NCBI GenBank assembly: GCA_013286365.1
Contig: JABDFY010000001.1
Span: 53,590-117,589 of the forward strand
From: Alphaproteobacteria bacterium
GTDB lineage: Bacteria; Pseudomonadota; Alphaproteobacteria; UBA9219
Length of the DNA: 64,000 bases
Direction: 5' to 3'
Shown piece after piece: positions 32,641-41,540 of the stretch. The notes below the pieces were generated by a model. The model was given only the letters and a program-made list of their open reading frames with translations, ran no database searches and had not been told where the DNA came from. Made by a program: the position numbers and the translations under genes. Numbering within the stretch: the stretch's first letter is position 1; each line of letters opens with the position of its first letter.

Positions 32641-34320
32641 TTAATACCTGCGAACGGGTCTGCCAGCGTCTATGGGGGTCTGCGTGTTTACTACGCAGTT
32701 AGGCGATACGGCACCGCCGAGTACTTTTCCATTAGGTGCGCATGATACGGATGTGGCCACGTAGGGGGCAGAATTAATACTTCCCCAACCTGTACACAAA
32801 TCATAGCCAAGCATGGCGCTATTGGCTCCACAACTACCCGTTGTGATATCGTTTGTATCGACACCTTTGAAACCGTTTTCATACAGTGTTTGGATTGTTT
32901 GGGATTGGGAGGAGAAGCTACTGTTAGCGCTGTCGCTGAGATTGAGAAGTCCTGCCAAAAGTGGTGAAGACAAGCTCGTTCCGCCAACAATTATCCATTG
33001 ACCGCCCTGGTATATAACGACGCCCGTATCAGGGTCTGCCAACATAGAAAAATCTGGGGTGCCTCGCGCTGTTCCAACTACAGCTTCGACAGAAGTTATG
33101 TTTTGAAAGGTAGGCCTTAATTCTTGCGTCGATAATCCGCCGCCGGTGTCGCTCCAAGTCGTCTCATTGATGAAATTTCCAGAGCCATCGCGATTAAAAG
33201 AAGTACCACCAACCGATATGGCATAGGGAGATGCAGAAGGCCAATTTACCTGGCTACCTGTATCCCCTGCGCTGGCGAGTTGAACTACGTTTGCAGGTGC
33301 TGCAGCTAAAACTGGATCGACGGTTGTCTCGCCGACAAAATCACCAAAGCCGAAGCTCATGGATATTTGTCCACCGCCATTTTGAGACACGAGATATTGA
33401 GCGGCCTGAATTGCCGTCAGAATATTCGCCAATTGGTTATTCTGGGCCTCGACTAAAAATATCTTAGCCGAGGGAGCCATGGCGTGGGCCCATTCGATGT
33501 CCAGCGCTTCTTCCTCAACATCAGTGCCACCCATAAAAGAAGGTTTGGTGCCGGAGACATAAGGAGCCGGGCCGCCCGCGTAAACGAGGGTAAAATTCGC
33601 GGCCGGGAGTCCAAAATATTTAGAGAAAAAAGCTAAATCAACCGCCGCCGTTGGATCATCATAGGGATCTATAAGAGCAATAGCACCGCCGCCGCCACTG
33701 GGGTTCACAGAGGTTAAGTTGGGATTACAACCCGCTGGTTGATTTACAGGTTGGGGCGCCAAGTTATAGACGCAGGCAAGTGATGCCGGTGTGTTGGCAA
33801 GTATGGAAAAGTTACCGGGTGGTTTGTAGTTGGGGTTACCCCGAGCTTCTTCGAGGTTGGCTAACGCTTGACTATGCGAAGTCGGAACAACGCTCTTTCC
33901 CGATGTAGGTACTAATATTCTGATAAATGTATGGCTTCTCGAGCCGATATCATTTGCACTAAAGATGCTTGATTGAGGGAGAAGCTCGAAACCCGACATG
34001 GCTCCCGGCTTTCCTTGGGCTGAGTCGTATTTAAGGATTGTTCCAGTAATGCCGTTATAGACGAAGGTTTGGCCTACGCCCATTTCATTTAATCTTCTTA
34101 CACTTTCACTGTTCGTACTTGAACGCGTGACAAACCCCATGACCGATGAATTCTCGTCTGATGATTGGGTTGTCGTCTCGCCGCTGGTGGCTGCATGTGC
34201 CGACATCGCCATTCCAGAAAGGATTACGAGTGTGCTGATGAGTAAAGACAAAGCTCTAGAAGAAATGAAACACATCAATTTATTTTTATTAACCCGAAGA
34301 TGATCCCAACGTGTTGGCAT
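32641..34320 (-). CDS. Secreted sedolisin-type serine-carboxyl peptidase (S53)
   Basis: The protein begins with a basic n-region and a signal peptide (ISTLVILSGMAMSAHAA). The catalytic pattern of S53 is present: an ExxxD motif in EEALDIEWAHAMAPSA (catalytic Glu and Asp), the oxyanion Asp in ASAGDTGSQV, and the nucleophile Ser in GGTSLSSPLLAGL. A typical SPYAISVGGTSF segment also occurs. These peptidases are often active at acid pH. The prodomain appears short (about 150 residues). The exact start is unclear (ATGs at 34332, 34320 and 34275); I use 34320, which has a weak GGTGGG upstream. Confidence 0.85.
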   Translation of the reverse strand: MPTRWDHLRVNKNKLMCFISSRALSLLISTLVILSGMAMSAHAATSGETTTQSSDENSSVMGFVTRSSTNSESVRRLNEMGVGQTFVYNGITGTILKYDSAQGKPGAMSGFELLPQSSIFSANDIGSRSHTFIRILVPTSGKSVVPTSHSQALANLEEARGNPNYKPPGNFSILANTPASLACVYNLAPQPVNQPAGCNPNLTSVNPSGGGGAIALIDPYDDPTAAVDLAFFSKYFGLPAANFTLVYAGGPAPYVSGTKPSFMGGTDVEEEALDIEWAHAMAPSAKIFLVEAQNNQLANILTAIQAAQYLVSQNGGGQISMSFGFGDFVGETTVDPVLAAAPANVVQLASAGDTGSQVNWPSASPYAISVGGTSFNRDGSGNFINETTWSDTGGGLSTQELRPTFQNITSVEAVVGTARGTPDFSMLADPDTGVVIYQGGQWIIVGGTSLSSPLLAGLLNLSDSANSSFSSQSQTIQTLYENGFKGVDTNDITTGSCGANSAMLGYDLCTGWGSINSAPYVATSVSCAPNGKVLGGAVSPNCVVNTQTPIDAGRPVRRY

Positions 34321-34606
34321 GAAACCCACCATGTAGATTGATGACCGAAGGCAGCACGAATAACATTACATACTTAACCTGAGCATCATGATTTAAACCA
34401 TTTTTCAGTTAAAAAAAGCTTATTCTCTGGTTTAAAGTAAAATCATAGCAATAATAGGGGGCAGCCACGGTTTGACTCAGTTAAGGAAGGATTAAACCGA
34501 TAGAATCGGTTTGTCAGTGACTTACAAACGGCCATCCGCAGCCCGCATCCTAATTGATGCTGATATGAGCGAACTCGTACTAAATAATGCGCTATCCAGC
34601 TCGCGG
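34321..34606. other. Intergenic region with two inverted repeats
   Basis: About 286 nt between the HD-protein and sedolisin genes. It holds a perfect 9 bp inverted repeat, TTTAAACCA/TGGTTTAAA (34392-34400 and 34428-34436), and a perfect 8 bp hairpin listed separately. The region nearest the sedolisin start is AT-rich and probably carries its promoter. I see no gene here. Confidence 0.5.
34495..34513 (-). terminator. Possible hairpin terminator after the HD-domain gene
   Basis: AAACCGAT-AGA-ATCGGTTT forms a perfect 8 bp stem with a 3 nt loop, about 95 nt after the stop of the HD gene on the minus strand. The following U-tract is short, so termination is likely weak or factor-dependent. Confidence 0.35.
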
Positions 34607-35812
34607 CTAAGCGGCATTTCTTAGTTCGTGTATGTTGTTCTGAGCGACTCTTCTTTGAGCGGCTCTTCTTAAGCTCCACGTGTCGGGCCGAATAGCTACT
34701 GTGCCATGACAAAACTGGATACGAACGGTTCTTTTCTTCGATTGCTCTACGGTTTCCAGATAGCTTTCGTCGACGACAGCAAAACGTTCCCTCAGTATGC
34801 GCATGGCGACTAGATATTTTTGAGGGTCATAGCCGGCCTCCTCGCAGCTGATAGCTAATTCTTGAATATGGGCAATTATCCCTTCGTTATAGGTGCACCG
34901 GCTCGTATAGTTTGAAGTGGCCTTTTGATAGAGAAGAGGAAAAGATTTGCTGGCCCTCGTCGTTTTTCTAAGTCTTCTCATAATAGGCGCCGTACAAACA
35001 AATAAGACGCCTTCTCTAATATGTCTTTCATCTTCAACAAGTGGAGCTCGGCTATCGATCCCCTTGCCTACGGCGAGGGCGAAAGACAATAATTTTGCGG
35101 ACTTGCTCTTATGCACTTCCTTCAAGGCTCCCTTGAGCTTTGTACGTTGTACGAGCCCAAGCCCATCGAGAAAAGCTTGTGGCGCTAATTCCCCATGATA
35201 CACCTGATCAACTTTGGCCTGAGGAAGACGCGCCCTTTTTGTGATCTCTCTCGTCACTTCCTCATACATCATAAGCAAATCAGGCTCTTCAGGAATTGTC
35301 ATAATTGCAACTTTATCGGCAATCCTCTTATTGAATATTCTTACAATTTGTTCTTTCGTCGTTTTGCAATCTTCAATGAGATCATGCAGCAATAAGGCTA
35401 TTACTTCGTCGTGAATATCCTTCCCATAAACTTCCTCCAACGTTAGTCCACACGTCTCCGCTATTTGTTTTGAAACGTTTAGAAATTCATTAGTGATTTC
35501 CAAGGCGTGGAGATAGATGGGATCGGATGTAAATTTACGTTTTTGTTGGTCGGCTCTTCCGTAGAGAAGGATGATGGCCTGAAATATTCTTTGGCTCTCG
35601 AGAGGGCTGGAATTTGTGATCAGCTCGCTAATTTCAGGGAAACTTTCGAGGGCACCGATAACGTCACTGGAATGTCTCTCTAGCAACGCCTCAGGGACTA
35701 GGTCTTGCAAGGCTGGATTGGCCGAATAGGCGCGCGCGTACTGAGACAAGAAATCCCTGGCGAGAAACTCGTCAATCGCAGCGTTGGGCAACAAGTGAGG
35801 CGAAAAATCCAA
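34607..35812 (-). CDS. HD-domain protein resembling the (p)ppGpp hydrolase domain of SpoT
   Basis: A 401 aa soluble protein. After an N-terminal helical part, residues ~95-160 resemble the HD hydrolase half of RelA/SpoT: YLHALEITNEFL (first His), EVIALLLHDLIEDCKTTKEQI (HD followed by ED) and FNKRIADKVAIMT. No synthetase or TGS domain follows, so this is not a full SpoT; it may be a stand-alone hydrolase of (p)ppGpp or another nucleotide. The last ~100 residues are basic. Function is inferred from the HD pattern. It stands alone and is divergent from gcrA. Confidence 0.65.
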   Translation of the reverse strand: MDFSPHLLPNAAIDEFLARDFLSQYARAYSANPALQDLVPEALLERHSSDVIGALESFPEISELITNSSPLESQRIFQAIILLYGRADQQKRKFTSDPIYLHALEITNEFLNVSKQIAETCGLTLEEVYGKDIHDEVIALLLHDLIEDCKTTKEQIVRIFNKRIADKVAIMTIPEEPDLLMMYEEVTREITKRARLPQAKVDQVYHGELAPQAFLDGLGLVQRTKLKGALKEVHKSKSAKLLSFALAVGKGIDSRAPLVEDERHIREGVLFVCTAPIMRRLRKTTRASKSFPLLYQKATSNYTSRCTYNEGIIAHIQELAISCEEAGYDPQKYLVAMRILRERFAVVDESYLETVEQSKKRTVRIQFCHGTVAIRPDTWSLRRAAQRRVAQNNIHELRNAA

Positions 35813-36209
35813 AATACGACCTTGAAAAATTGGAGTTGCTAAAATTTGGTCGCTCTAATGCCACGAATTTTTATTACACAAAAGAAAATTCTCTCTAAAA
35901 AGTTGTGGATAAGACCGTTGAATTGTCAAAAAACTCCCCATAAAAACCGCAATTATAGCTGTGGGTAAGCTGTTATGTTTTTATGAATTCAACGAGTTAC
36001 AAAACTACATTTAGGTGTTTGATCAGCCATACATACAACATCATGTAATAGGTGAATTGATTCGGCACATCTGGTATGTAGATCATCTGTTAGCTACTAC
36101 ATCTTGCATGGAATGGTTAACGTTCATCGGCGCGGGTTCGAGGCTGAAATTGGCTTTGAATACTGGCCTTCTAGTGTAATCAAATGAAATCTCAGGGAGT
36201 TTTCAAAAC
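35813..36209. promoter_or_regulatory. gcrA upstream region with DnaA boxes and other cell-cycle motifs
   Basis: This 397 nt gene-free region separates the divergent HD gene from gcrA. It contains a perfect DnaA box (TGTGGATAA at 35904-35912, the complement of TTATCCACA), a one-mismatch box (TGTGGGTAA at 35960-35968), a GANTC methylation site (GATTC at 36058-36062) and a CtrA-like half-site (ATGGTTAA at 36113-36120, the complement of TTAACCAT). In Caulobacter DnaA activates and CtrA represses gcrA, so the set is meaningful, though the CtrA word is short and AT-rich and could be chance. Confidence 0.55.
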
Positions 36210-36767
36210 ATGAGTTGGACCGAGCAAAAAATACAAATGCTCAAGGACATGTGGGGTCATGGCTATAGCGCTAGCGAAATTGCCAAGCGCCTTGGTGGAC
36301 TAACGCGCAACGCAGTCATTGGCAAAGCTCACCGCCTTAAACTTTCCTCGCGTCCATCACCGATTAAGCGTGAAGATGAAGGCGCGCAAATGCAGGGCGC
36401 ACCTGATGGTGTCGTTCCGATCACGAAGATGGCAAAGAAGCGCGTCATGTTGCGTCCGCTTCCTCCGGTTGCCATGCCGCCAAGCACAGTCAAGTCAGCT
36501 GGCGATAGGGACAACCTTCGTGCGCTCGATAATATAAAACGTACAGAAGGTATTGCGGTAACAAAAGCAGGTGAACGTCATTGCCGTTGGCCAATAGGCG
36601 ATCCTCGTTCACCGGATTTCCGTTTCTGCGGATGTGTAGCCCACGAAGGCATGCCTTACTGCATCGATCATGCGCGTGTTGCTTATCAAAACGTTGGTAA
36701 AAAGCAGCGCGCTGGCGACAATGAAACGAGCGCCGAGTTTCGCTTACCAACCGTAACGCGATACTAA
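36210..36767 (+). CDS. gcrA: GcrA cell cycle regulator
   Basis: GcrA is an alphaproteobacterial sigma70 cofactor that activates promoters with CcrM-methylated GANTC sites. The diagnostic N-terminal HTH is intact (MSWTEQKIQMLKDMWGHGYS then ASEIAKRLGGLTRNAVIGKAHRLKL). The C-terminal sigma-binding part has CRWPIGDPRSPDFRFCG and GMPYCIDHARVAY with conserved Cys/His. Length (185 aa) is normal. Its long upstream region carries DnaA boxes; a terminator follows. Confidence 0.97.
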   Translation: MSWTEQKIQMLKDMWGHGYSASEIAKRLGGLTRNAVIGKAHRLKLSSRPSPIKREDEGAQMQGAPDGVVPITKMAKKRVMLRPLPPVAMPPSTVKSAGDRDNLRALDNIKRTEGIAVTKAGERHCRWPIGDPRSPDFRFCGCVAHEGMPYCIDHARVAYQNVGKKQRAGDNETSAEFRLPTVTRY

Positions 36768-36813
36768 AGTAGGACAGAATATTAAGTGCCGAATAGGTAG
36801 GGCAATATATTGC

Positions 36814-36850
36814 AAAGGGGTCTTGGTGAAAATCGGGGCCCCTTTTTTTT
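36814..36850 (+). terminator. Rho-independent terminator between gcrA and icd
   Basis: AAAGGGG (36814-36820) pairs with CCCCTTT (36839-36845) and is followed by a run of eight T (36843-36850) on the gcrA strand. It lies directly between the convergent gcrA and icd ends and should stop gcrA transcription. Confidence 0.75.
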
Positions 36851-36853
36851 ATG

Positions 36854-38068
36854 TTATTTCGTCGCCGATTTTAGATTCTCGGTTATCTTTGCTAAAAATG
36901 CCTTGGTGTTCAACCATGGTTGCTTGGGACCAATGAGCAGCGCCAAGTCTTTGGTCATATGGCCTTGCTCGACTGTTTGGACACATACTTGTTCAAGTTT
37001 TTTACCGAAATTGATGACGTCAGGCGTATTGTCCATTTTGCCGCGATATTGCAAGGCCTGTGTCCATGCGAAGATCGAAGCAATGGGATTAGTTGAAGTT
37101 TCTTTGCCGGCTTGATGGTCGCGGTAGTGCCGCGTGACTGTGCCATGCGCGGCCTCTGTTTCAATAGTATTACCATCAGGAGACAACAATACTGAGGTCA
37201 TCAGGCCAAGTGAACCAAATCCTTGCGCAATTGAATCTGACTGGACATCACCGTCATAATTTTTGCAAGCCCACAAGAAGCCGCCTTCGTCGCGTATCGA
37301 CTGCGCCACCATGTCATCGATTAAACGATGCTCGTAAGATATGCCTGCTCCCTCAAATTTGCTTTTGAAGTCTTGCGCATACACTTCGGCGAATATATCT
37401 TTGAAACGTCCATCATAGGCCTTGAGTATTGTATTCTTGGTCGAGAGGTACATAGGGTAATGTCGCATGAGCGCATAATTAAAGCATGCTTGGGCAAATC
37501 CGCGGATTGAGGCATCCTCGTTATACATAGCCAAAGCAACGCCGGCGCCTGGATATTTATGCACCTCGTGCGTAATCGCAGCGCCACCATCGGAGGGTTG
37601 GAAACTGATGGTCAGCGTGCCGGGGCCAAGGACTCTAAAGTCTGTCGCTTTATATTGATCACCATAGGCATGGCGGGCGATAACGATCGGCTTTTTCCAG
37701 TGCGGCACATAGTGAGGAACATTGCTGATCAGAATTGGCTCACGGAAAACTGTACCATTTAAAATGTTACGGATTGTGCCATTTGGCGACTTCCACATTT
37801 TTTTAAGACTGAATTCCTTCACACGTGCTTCATCGGGCGTAATTGTCGCACATTTAACTCCGACACCAAATTTTTTGATAGCTTCGGCAGCGTCAACTGT
37901 TATGCGATCATCCGTACGGTCGCGCTCCTGAATTCCTAGATCGTAATATTTTAGATCAACATCCAAGTATGGCACGATGAGCCAATCTTTGATCATCTGC
38001 CAGATGATCCGTGTCATTTCGTCGCCGTCCATTTCGACAAGCGGATTTTTGACTTTGATCTTGGTCAT
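36854..38068 (-). CDS. icd: NADP-dependent isocitrate dehydrogenase, class II (eukaryote-like)
   Basis: This TCA-cycle enzyme decarboxylates isocitrate to 2-oxoglutarate and reduces NADP. The start [20 protein letters not shown] and the substrate-binding [19 protein letters not shown] are those of the homodimeric class II IDHs common in alphaproteobacteria. [15 protein letters not shown] and [12 protein letters not shown] are also present. Length (404 aa) is normal. It converges on gcrA. Confidence 0.97.
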   Translation of the reverse strand: MTKIKVKNPLVEMDGDEMTRIIWQMIKDWLIVPYLDVDLKYYDLGIQERDRTDDRITVDAAEAIKKFGVGVKCATITPDEARVKEFSLKKMWKSPNGTIRNILNGTVFREPILISNVPHYVPHWKKPIVIARHAYGDQYKATDFRVLGPGTLTISFQPSDGGAAITHEVHKYPGAGVALAMYNEDASIRGFAQACFNYALMRHYPMYLSTKNTILKAYDGRFKDIFAEVYAQDFKSKFEGAGISYEHRLIDDMVAQSIRDEGGFLWACKNYDGDVQSDSIAQGFGSLGLMTSVLLSPDGNTIETEAAHGTVTRHYRDHQAGKETSTNPIASIFAWTQALQYRGKMDNTPDVINFGKKLEQVCVQTVEQGHMTKDLALLIGPKQPWLNTKAFLAKITENLKSATK

Positions 38069-38148
38069 GGGGATCTCTTTAAAAGGGAAATAGTGAAGCT
38101 ACCGCTGAGTATATACGGCCAAAAGGCATTGAAAAAGGATTAACGTTT

Positions 38149-38766
38149 TTACATACGGCCCGTATTCGAAGCCATGGCTGGAACGCTGGCAGCAGCCTCT
38201 ATGGCATCTTTTAATTCGTTAAGGTTGGACACAACAGTGAACAATAGGCCATCACCTGGTTGGGCAAAACCTTCTTTGATGGTATGGGCGATAAGTTTGA
38301 GCAAAGGATCCCAATATCCATCCTGATTATAGATGATAATTGGCTTATTGTGTAATTTGAGTTTCTTCCAGGTTAAAATCTCAAAAGTCTCATCGAGCGT
38401 ACCCAGGCCACCTGGCAGAATGACAAATGCATCGGCCCGTTCGACCATCATGCGCTTACGTGTATGCATATCGGGCACAACATGCAATTCGGTTAAGCCG
38501 GTATGTTGTATTTCCTGCGACTTGATATGTTCTGGAATAATGCCGATAACTTGGGTACCTGCCAGTATCGCGGCGTCGGCGATAATGCCCATAAGACCAA
38601 CATGACCGCCGCCATAGACAATTTTAAGTCTACGCTGCGCCAGCATGGTGCTGATATCGCGCGCGGTTTTTTTGTAACCTTCGGCCACGCCGTTGGCTGA
38701 ACCGCAATATAGGCAAACTGATTTGATGGACAAAGGCGGGCCCTGCTTGATATCGATGAAAGACAT
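38149..38766 (-). CDS. LOG-family protein (cytokinin riboside 5'-monophosphate phosphoribohydrolase-like)
   Basis: The LOG/TIGR00730 signature PGGLGTLDETFE (PGGxGTxxE) and the start VCLYCGSANG are present, with YGGGHVGLMG in between. These enzymes hydrolyse nucleoside 5'-monophosphates to base and ribose 5-phosphate; in bacteria the physiological role is often unclear. I place the start at ATG 38766 because GGAG lies 9 nt upstream. Length is 205 aa. It is divergent from the 38841 gene. Confidence 0.92.
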   Translation of the reverse strand: MSFIDIKQGPPLSIKSVCLYCGSANGVAEGYKKTARDISTMLAQRRLKIVYGGGHVGLMGIIADAAILAGTQVIGIIPEHIKSQEIQHTGLTELHVVPDMHTRKRMMVERADAFVILPGGLGTLDETFEILTWKKLKLHNKPIIIYNQDGYWDPLLKLIAHTIKEGFAQPGDGLLFTVVSNLNELKDAIEAAASVPAMASNTGRM

Positions 38767-38840
38767 GACAAAATACTCCCAAGCCATCTAAGCGCAAATT
38801 GGTTAAAAGATTCTGTGCGAGGCAAAAGAAGAGGTAAAAA

Positions 38841-39800
38841 ATGCGCTGGTACCCTGAAAATAGAAGAGATCTAGTGACGGGATTCCTCGTCGCCGCCTTA
38901 TTGATTCTAGGCCTCTTCGTGGCCTTTGAATTAGCCAGAGGCCTGCATCGCTACCACGGGTTTTCTTATTTGAAGACACCTCAGTCAAAGGCCCCGGCGG
39001 GCGTGGTTAATGCCAAGACTGAAAGTGAAAATTTAGAATTATTTGGCTGGGCACCCGCGCTCGCAGAAATTCAGCTACGTGATCAGGACCAGGTGTTGGA
39101 AAAGGCGTCTGTAAGCGCGTATGGCAAATGGAAACTGTCTTTTGAATATAAATGGCGCCGACGTGTACCAGAAATTTTGTCCCTTCAGGTTCAAGAAAAA
39201 GACAAAGTCGTCGTTCAAATCGGCACGATCATAATATTTATGCCAGAACAGGCGCCTGATGACGCCTATATTTGGATGGAACTAGAGGATGACAGTGCAT
39301 CGGTTCCGCTTGATCTCTTGCAGGCACCCACGACAATACTTGAGGGTGATCTATTTCTTGCACTTATCAGGTCGCGTGTTGGACAACCGTTTGTCTTTGC
39401 AGGCATGGCGTCGCCTGGAAGTTTTGTGCAGCTCTACGCTGATCGACAACTTGTTGGCAAGGCAATTACCGACAACAAAGGTTATTGGAACATTTATTCG
39501 ATACTTGGCATAGACAGAAAACTTGGCACCTTGCGCTTGGATGAAGTGGAAGAACGTGGAGGTGTTGCCGATCGCCGCTCTTATCATTTTGAGTGGCCTG
39601 AGAATACTGTACCGGATAGCAGCAAGTCAGTTTTGCTGAAAGCGGATGATCAAGGATGGCTTCTTGGCATGCCCGCGGCTGGGGACAGAGCAGAACTAGT
39701 CCGCTTGCTCGTGGCGGGTGCCGGCGAAAGTATGTCAACGGACGAGACCATACCAGGTGAGATCATACCCCAGTTTTCTCCAAGCGAACTAAACCATTAG
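38841..39800 (+). CDS. Membrane-anchored periplasmic protein with Ig-like repeats
   Basis: A 319 aa protein with one N-terminal membrane helix (LVTGFLVAALLILGLFVAFEL, near residues 11-31) and a large extracytoplasmic part. Two segments look like Ig-type repeats found in alphaproteobacterial LysM/Ig proteins: ENLELFGWAPALAEIQL to WKLSFEY, and GQPFVFAGMASPGSFVQLYADRQ to GKAITDNKGYWNIY. No LysM domain is visible in the C-terminus, so it may be a shortened relative. AGAGG precedes the start. Function unknown, probably envelope-related. Confidence 0.7.
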   Translation: MRWYPENRRDLVTGFLVAALLILGLFVAFELARGLHRYHGFSYLKTPQSKAPAGVVNAKTESENLELFGWAPALAEIQLRDQDQVLEKASVSAYGKWKLSFEYKWRRRVPEILSLQVQEKDKVVVQIGTIIIFMPEQAPDDAYIWMELEDDSASVPLDLLQAPTTILEGDLFLALIRSRVGQPFVFAGMASPGSFVQLYADRQLVGKAITDNKGYWNIYSILGIDRKLGTLRLDEVEERGGVADRRSYHFEWPENTVPDSSKSVLLKADDQGWLLGMPAAGDRAELVRLLVAGAGESMSTDETIPGEIIPQFSPSELNH

Positions 39801-40055
39801 AGTATAGTGCGTAGAGCATCTTATAATCCATAAATGACGGGTTATTTTATGAGAGTTGTTTATTTGCATTAAAGTTGGGCGCTTTAGCTGGAATAGAAGT
39901 ATTTCATAGTCTTCGCATAAAATATGAGATTGGTTGCAATCTATCTGAGTATCTTTAACATGTGTCTGAACTATACCTGTGCCTCGAGAGTTAAGGAAAG
40001 TTGGCTTAGGACTCAAGAGTGACTAACGCAAAGTGACTAATATAAGAGTGTAATC

Positions 40056-40760
40056 ATGACTTTGAAATCCATGACACGTCATATTCATCCTGCAGGTTGG
40101 CCTTTTATAGGTATCTTCGGCGGCGTGACAGTTGTCTTTGCGTTTTTCGGATGGCCGTTTTTTTTCATAGGAATAATCCTGACGGCTTGGTGTACCTATT
40201 TTTTTCGGGATCCCGTACGTATAACGCCAGTGCGACCGGGCTTAATAGTCAGTCCTGCCGATGGTAAAATTGTGGCGATTAAGGAAGTAAAGCCGGAGCC
40301 AGCTCTGGGTTTCGGTGACGAGCCACGCATTCGCATAAGTATTTTTCTCAATATATTCGACGTGCATGTCAATCGCATGCCTGCCGACGGCACTATTATT
40401 TCTACAAACTACCGCAAAGGAAAATTTGTCAATGCGTCGCTGGAGAAAGCCAGCGAAAGCAATGAACGCATGGCTGTAGCATTACAGCTCTTGGGCGAAC
40501 ATTTGCGCCAGGGACAAGTTTTAGGCGTTGTGCAGATAGCTGGGCTGATTGCTAGGCGGATTGTTTGTACGGCAGGGCAGGGACATCGTTTCAGAGCTGG
40601 CGAACACTACGGTTTAATACGGTTCGGCAGTCGTACCGATATCTATCTGCCGCCTGGTCTGCAACCACTTGTGGCTATAGGGCAATATATGCTTGGGGGC
40701 GAAACGGTTCTAGCGGATTGTCAAGCCACTGAGGCGCGTAGGATTGGGGAAGTACGCTAA
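40056..40760 (+). CDS. psd: Phosphatidylserine decarboxylase (short, PSD-A type)
   Basis: Psd makes phosphatidylethanolamine from phosphatidylserine. An N-terminal pair of membrane helices (GWPFIGIFGGVTVVFAFFGW region) is followed by VSPADGKI, FLNIFDVHVNRMP and the self-cleavage site in LIRFGSRTDIYLP (cleavage between Gly and Ser yields the pyruvoyl cofactor). Length (234 aa) is typical of the short form. pssA follows with no gap; the TAA and ATG abut. Confidence 0.95.
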   Translation: MTLKSMTRHIHPAGWPFIGIFGGVTVVFAFFGWPFFFIGIILTAWCTYFFRDPVRITPVRPGLIVSPADGKIVAIKEVKPEPALGFGDEPRIRISIFLNIFDVHVNRMPADGTIISTNYRKGKFVNASLEKASESNERMAVALQLLGEHLRQGQVLGVVQIAGLIARRIVCTAGQGHRFRAGEHYGLIRFGSRTDIYLPPGLQPLVAIGQYMLGGETVLADCQATEARRIGEVR

Positions 40761-41540
40761 ATGCCTGCATCAGAAAATCTTGAACGCGCTCGGGTTAAGG
40801 ACTTACCTTTAACGCGGCTTTTGCCAAATTTGTTGACACTACTTTCACTTTGTTCCGGTTTGACCGGAATACGCTTTGCTCTTCAGGAGAAATGGCAGGA
40901 AGCGGTTATGGCAATTGTTATCGCCGCTGTCTTCGATGTTCTTGACGGTCGGGTGGCGCGTCTTTTGAACATAGCTAGTAAATTTGGCGCCGAACTTGAT
41001 AGTTTATCGGATGCCATTAGCTTTGGTGTGGCGCCTGGCTTCATTATGTATCAATGGACCTTACAAGATGATAAAAATGTCGGATGGATCTCTGTATTGG
41101 TTTACGCTGTGTGTTCGGCTCTGCGCCTCGCACGTTTTAACACAATGCTCGAAGATAATTCACAGCCAGCCTGGGCAAAAAGTTATTTCACCGGAGTGCC
41201 CGCACCGGCAGGCGCTGGTCTTGCACTTCTGCCATTGATGCTTGTGCTGGCTTTTGGAACGGATGTACAGTGGCCGCCAATGGTTATTGCCTTCTGGCTT
41301 CTTATGGCAGGCGGACTAATGGTCAGTCGCATGCCGACTTTATCGCTGAAAGGTTTGCGTGTTGCACCTGTATGGGTTGCCCCGATTATGATGGCTGCAG
41401 TCTTATTAATAGCCGGTATAGCTACGCACCCTTGGTTCACGCTGTCTTTGGCAAGCATGCTTTATTTTGCCAGCCTGCCATTGGGTTGGATTAACTATCG
41501 CTTGCGGCAAATACGCGAAGCGAAAAGTATTGTTCAATGA
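40761..41540 (+). CDS. pssA: CDP-diacylglycerol-serine O-phosphatidyltransferase
   Basis: PssA makes phosphatidylserine from CDP-DAG and serine, just before Psd in the pathway. The CDP-alcohol phosphotransferase motif (D-G-x2-AR-x8-G-x3-D-x3-D) is present: DVLDGRVARLLNIASKFGAE followed by LDSLSDAISFGVAPG. Several membrane helices follow. Length (259 aa) is normal. The end overlaps the kdsA start as ATGA, so psd-pssA-kdsA is one operon. Confidence 0.95.
   Translation: MPASENLERARVKDLPLTRLLPNLLTLLSLCSGLTGIRFALQEKWQEAVMAIVIAAVFDVLDGRVARLLNIASKFGAELDSLSDAISFGVAPGFIMYQWTLQDDKNVGWISVLVYAVCSALRLARFNTMLEDNSQPAWAKSYFTGVPAPAGAGLALLPLMLVLAFGTDVQWPPMVIAFWLLMAGGLMVSRMPTLSLKGLRVAPVWVAPIMMAAVLLIAGIATHPWFTLSLASMLYFASLPLGWINYRLRQIREAKSIVQ

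Noticed and set aside
32436..32702. 88-codon plus-strand frame between the EpmB-like and sedolisin genes
   Set aside because: Overlaps both genes in antisense and has no ribosome-binding site.
34443..34712. 89-codon minus-strand frame overlapping the end of the HD gene
   Set aside because: Mostly antisense or shifted frame; the composition is unlike protein.
35904..35968. The DnaA boxes as part of a replication origin
   Set aside because: Only two boxes, no AT-rich unwinding repeats, and no origin-linked genes nearby; regulation of gcrA is the simpler reading.
39789..40016. 75-codon minus-strand frame in the gap before psd
   Set aside because: Low-quality composition rich in Cys, His and Ile with no support; overlaps the end of the gene before it.
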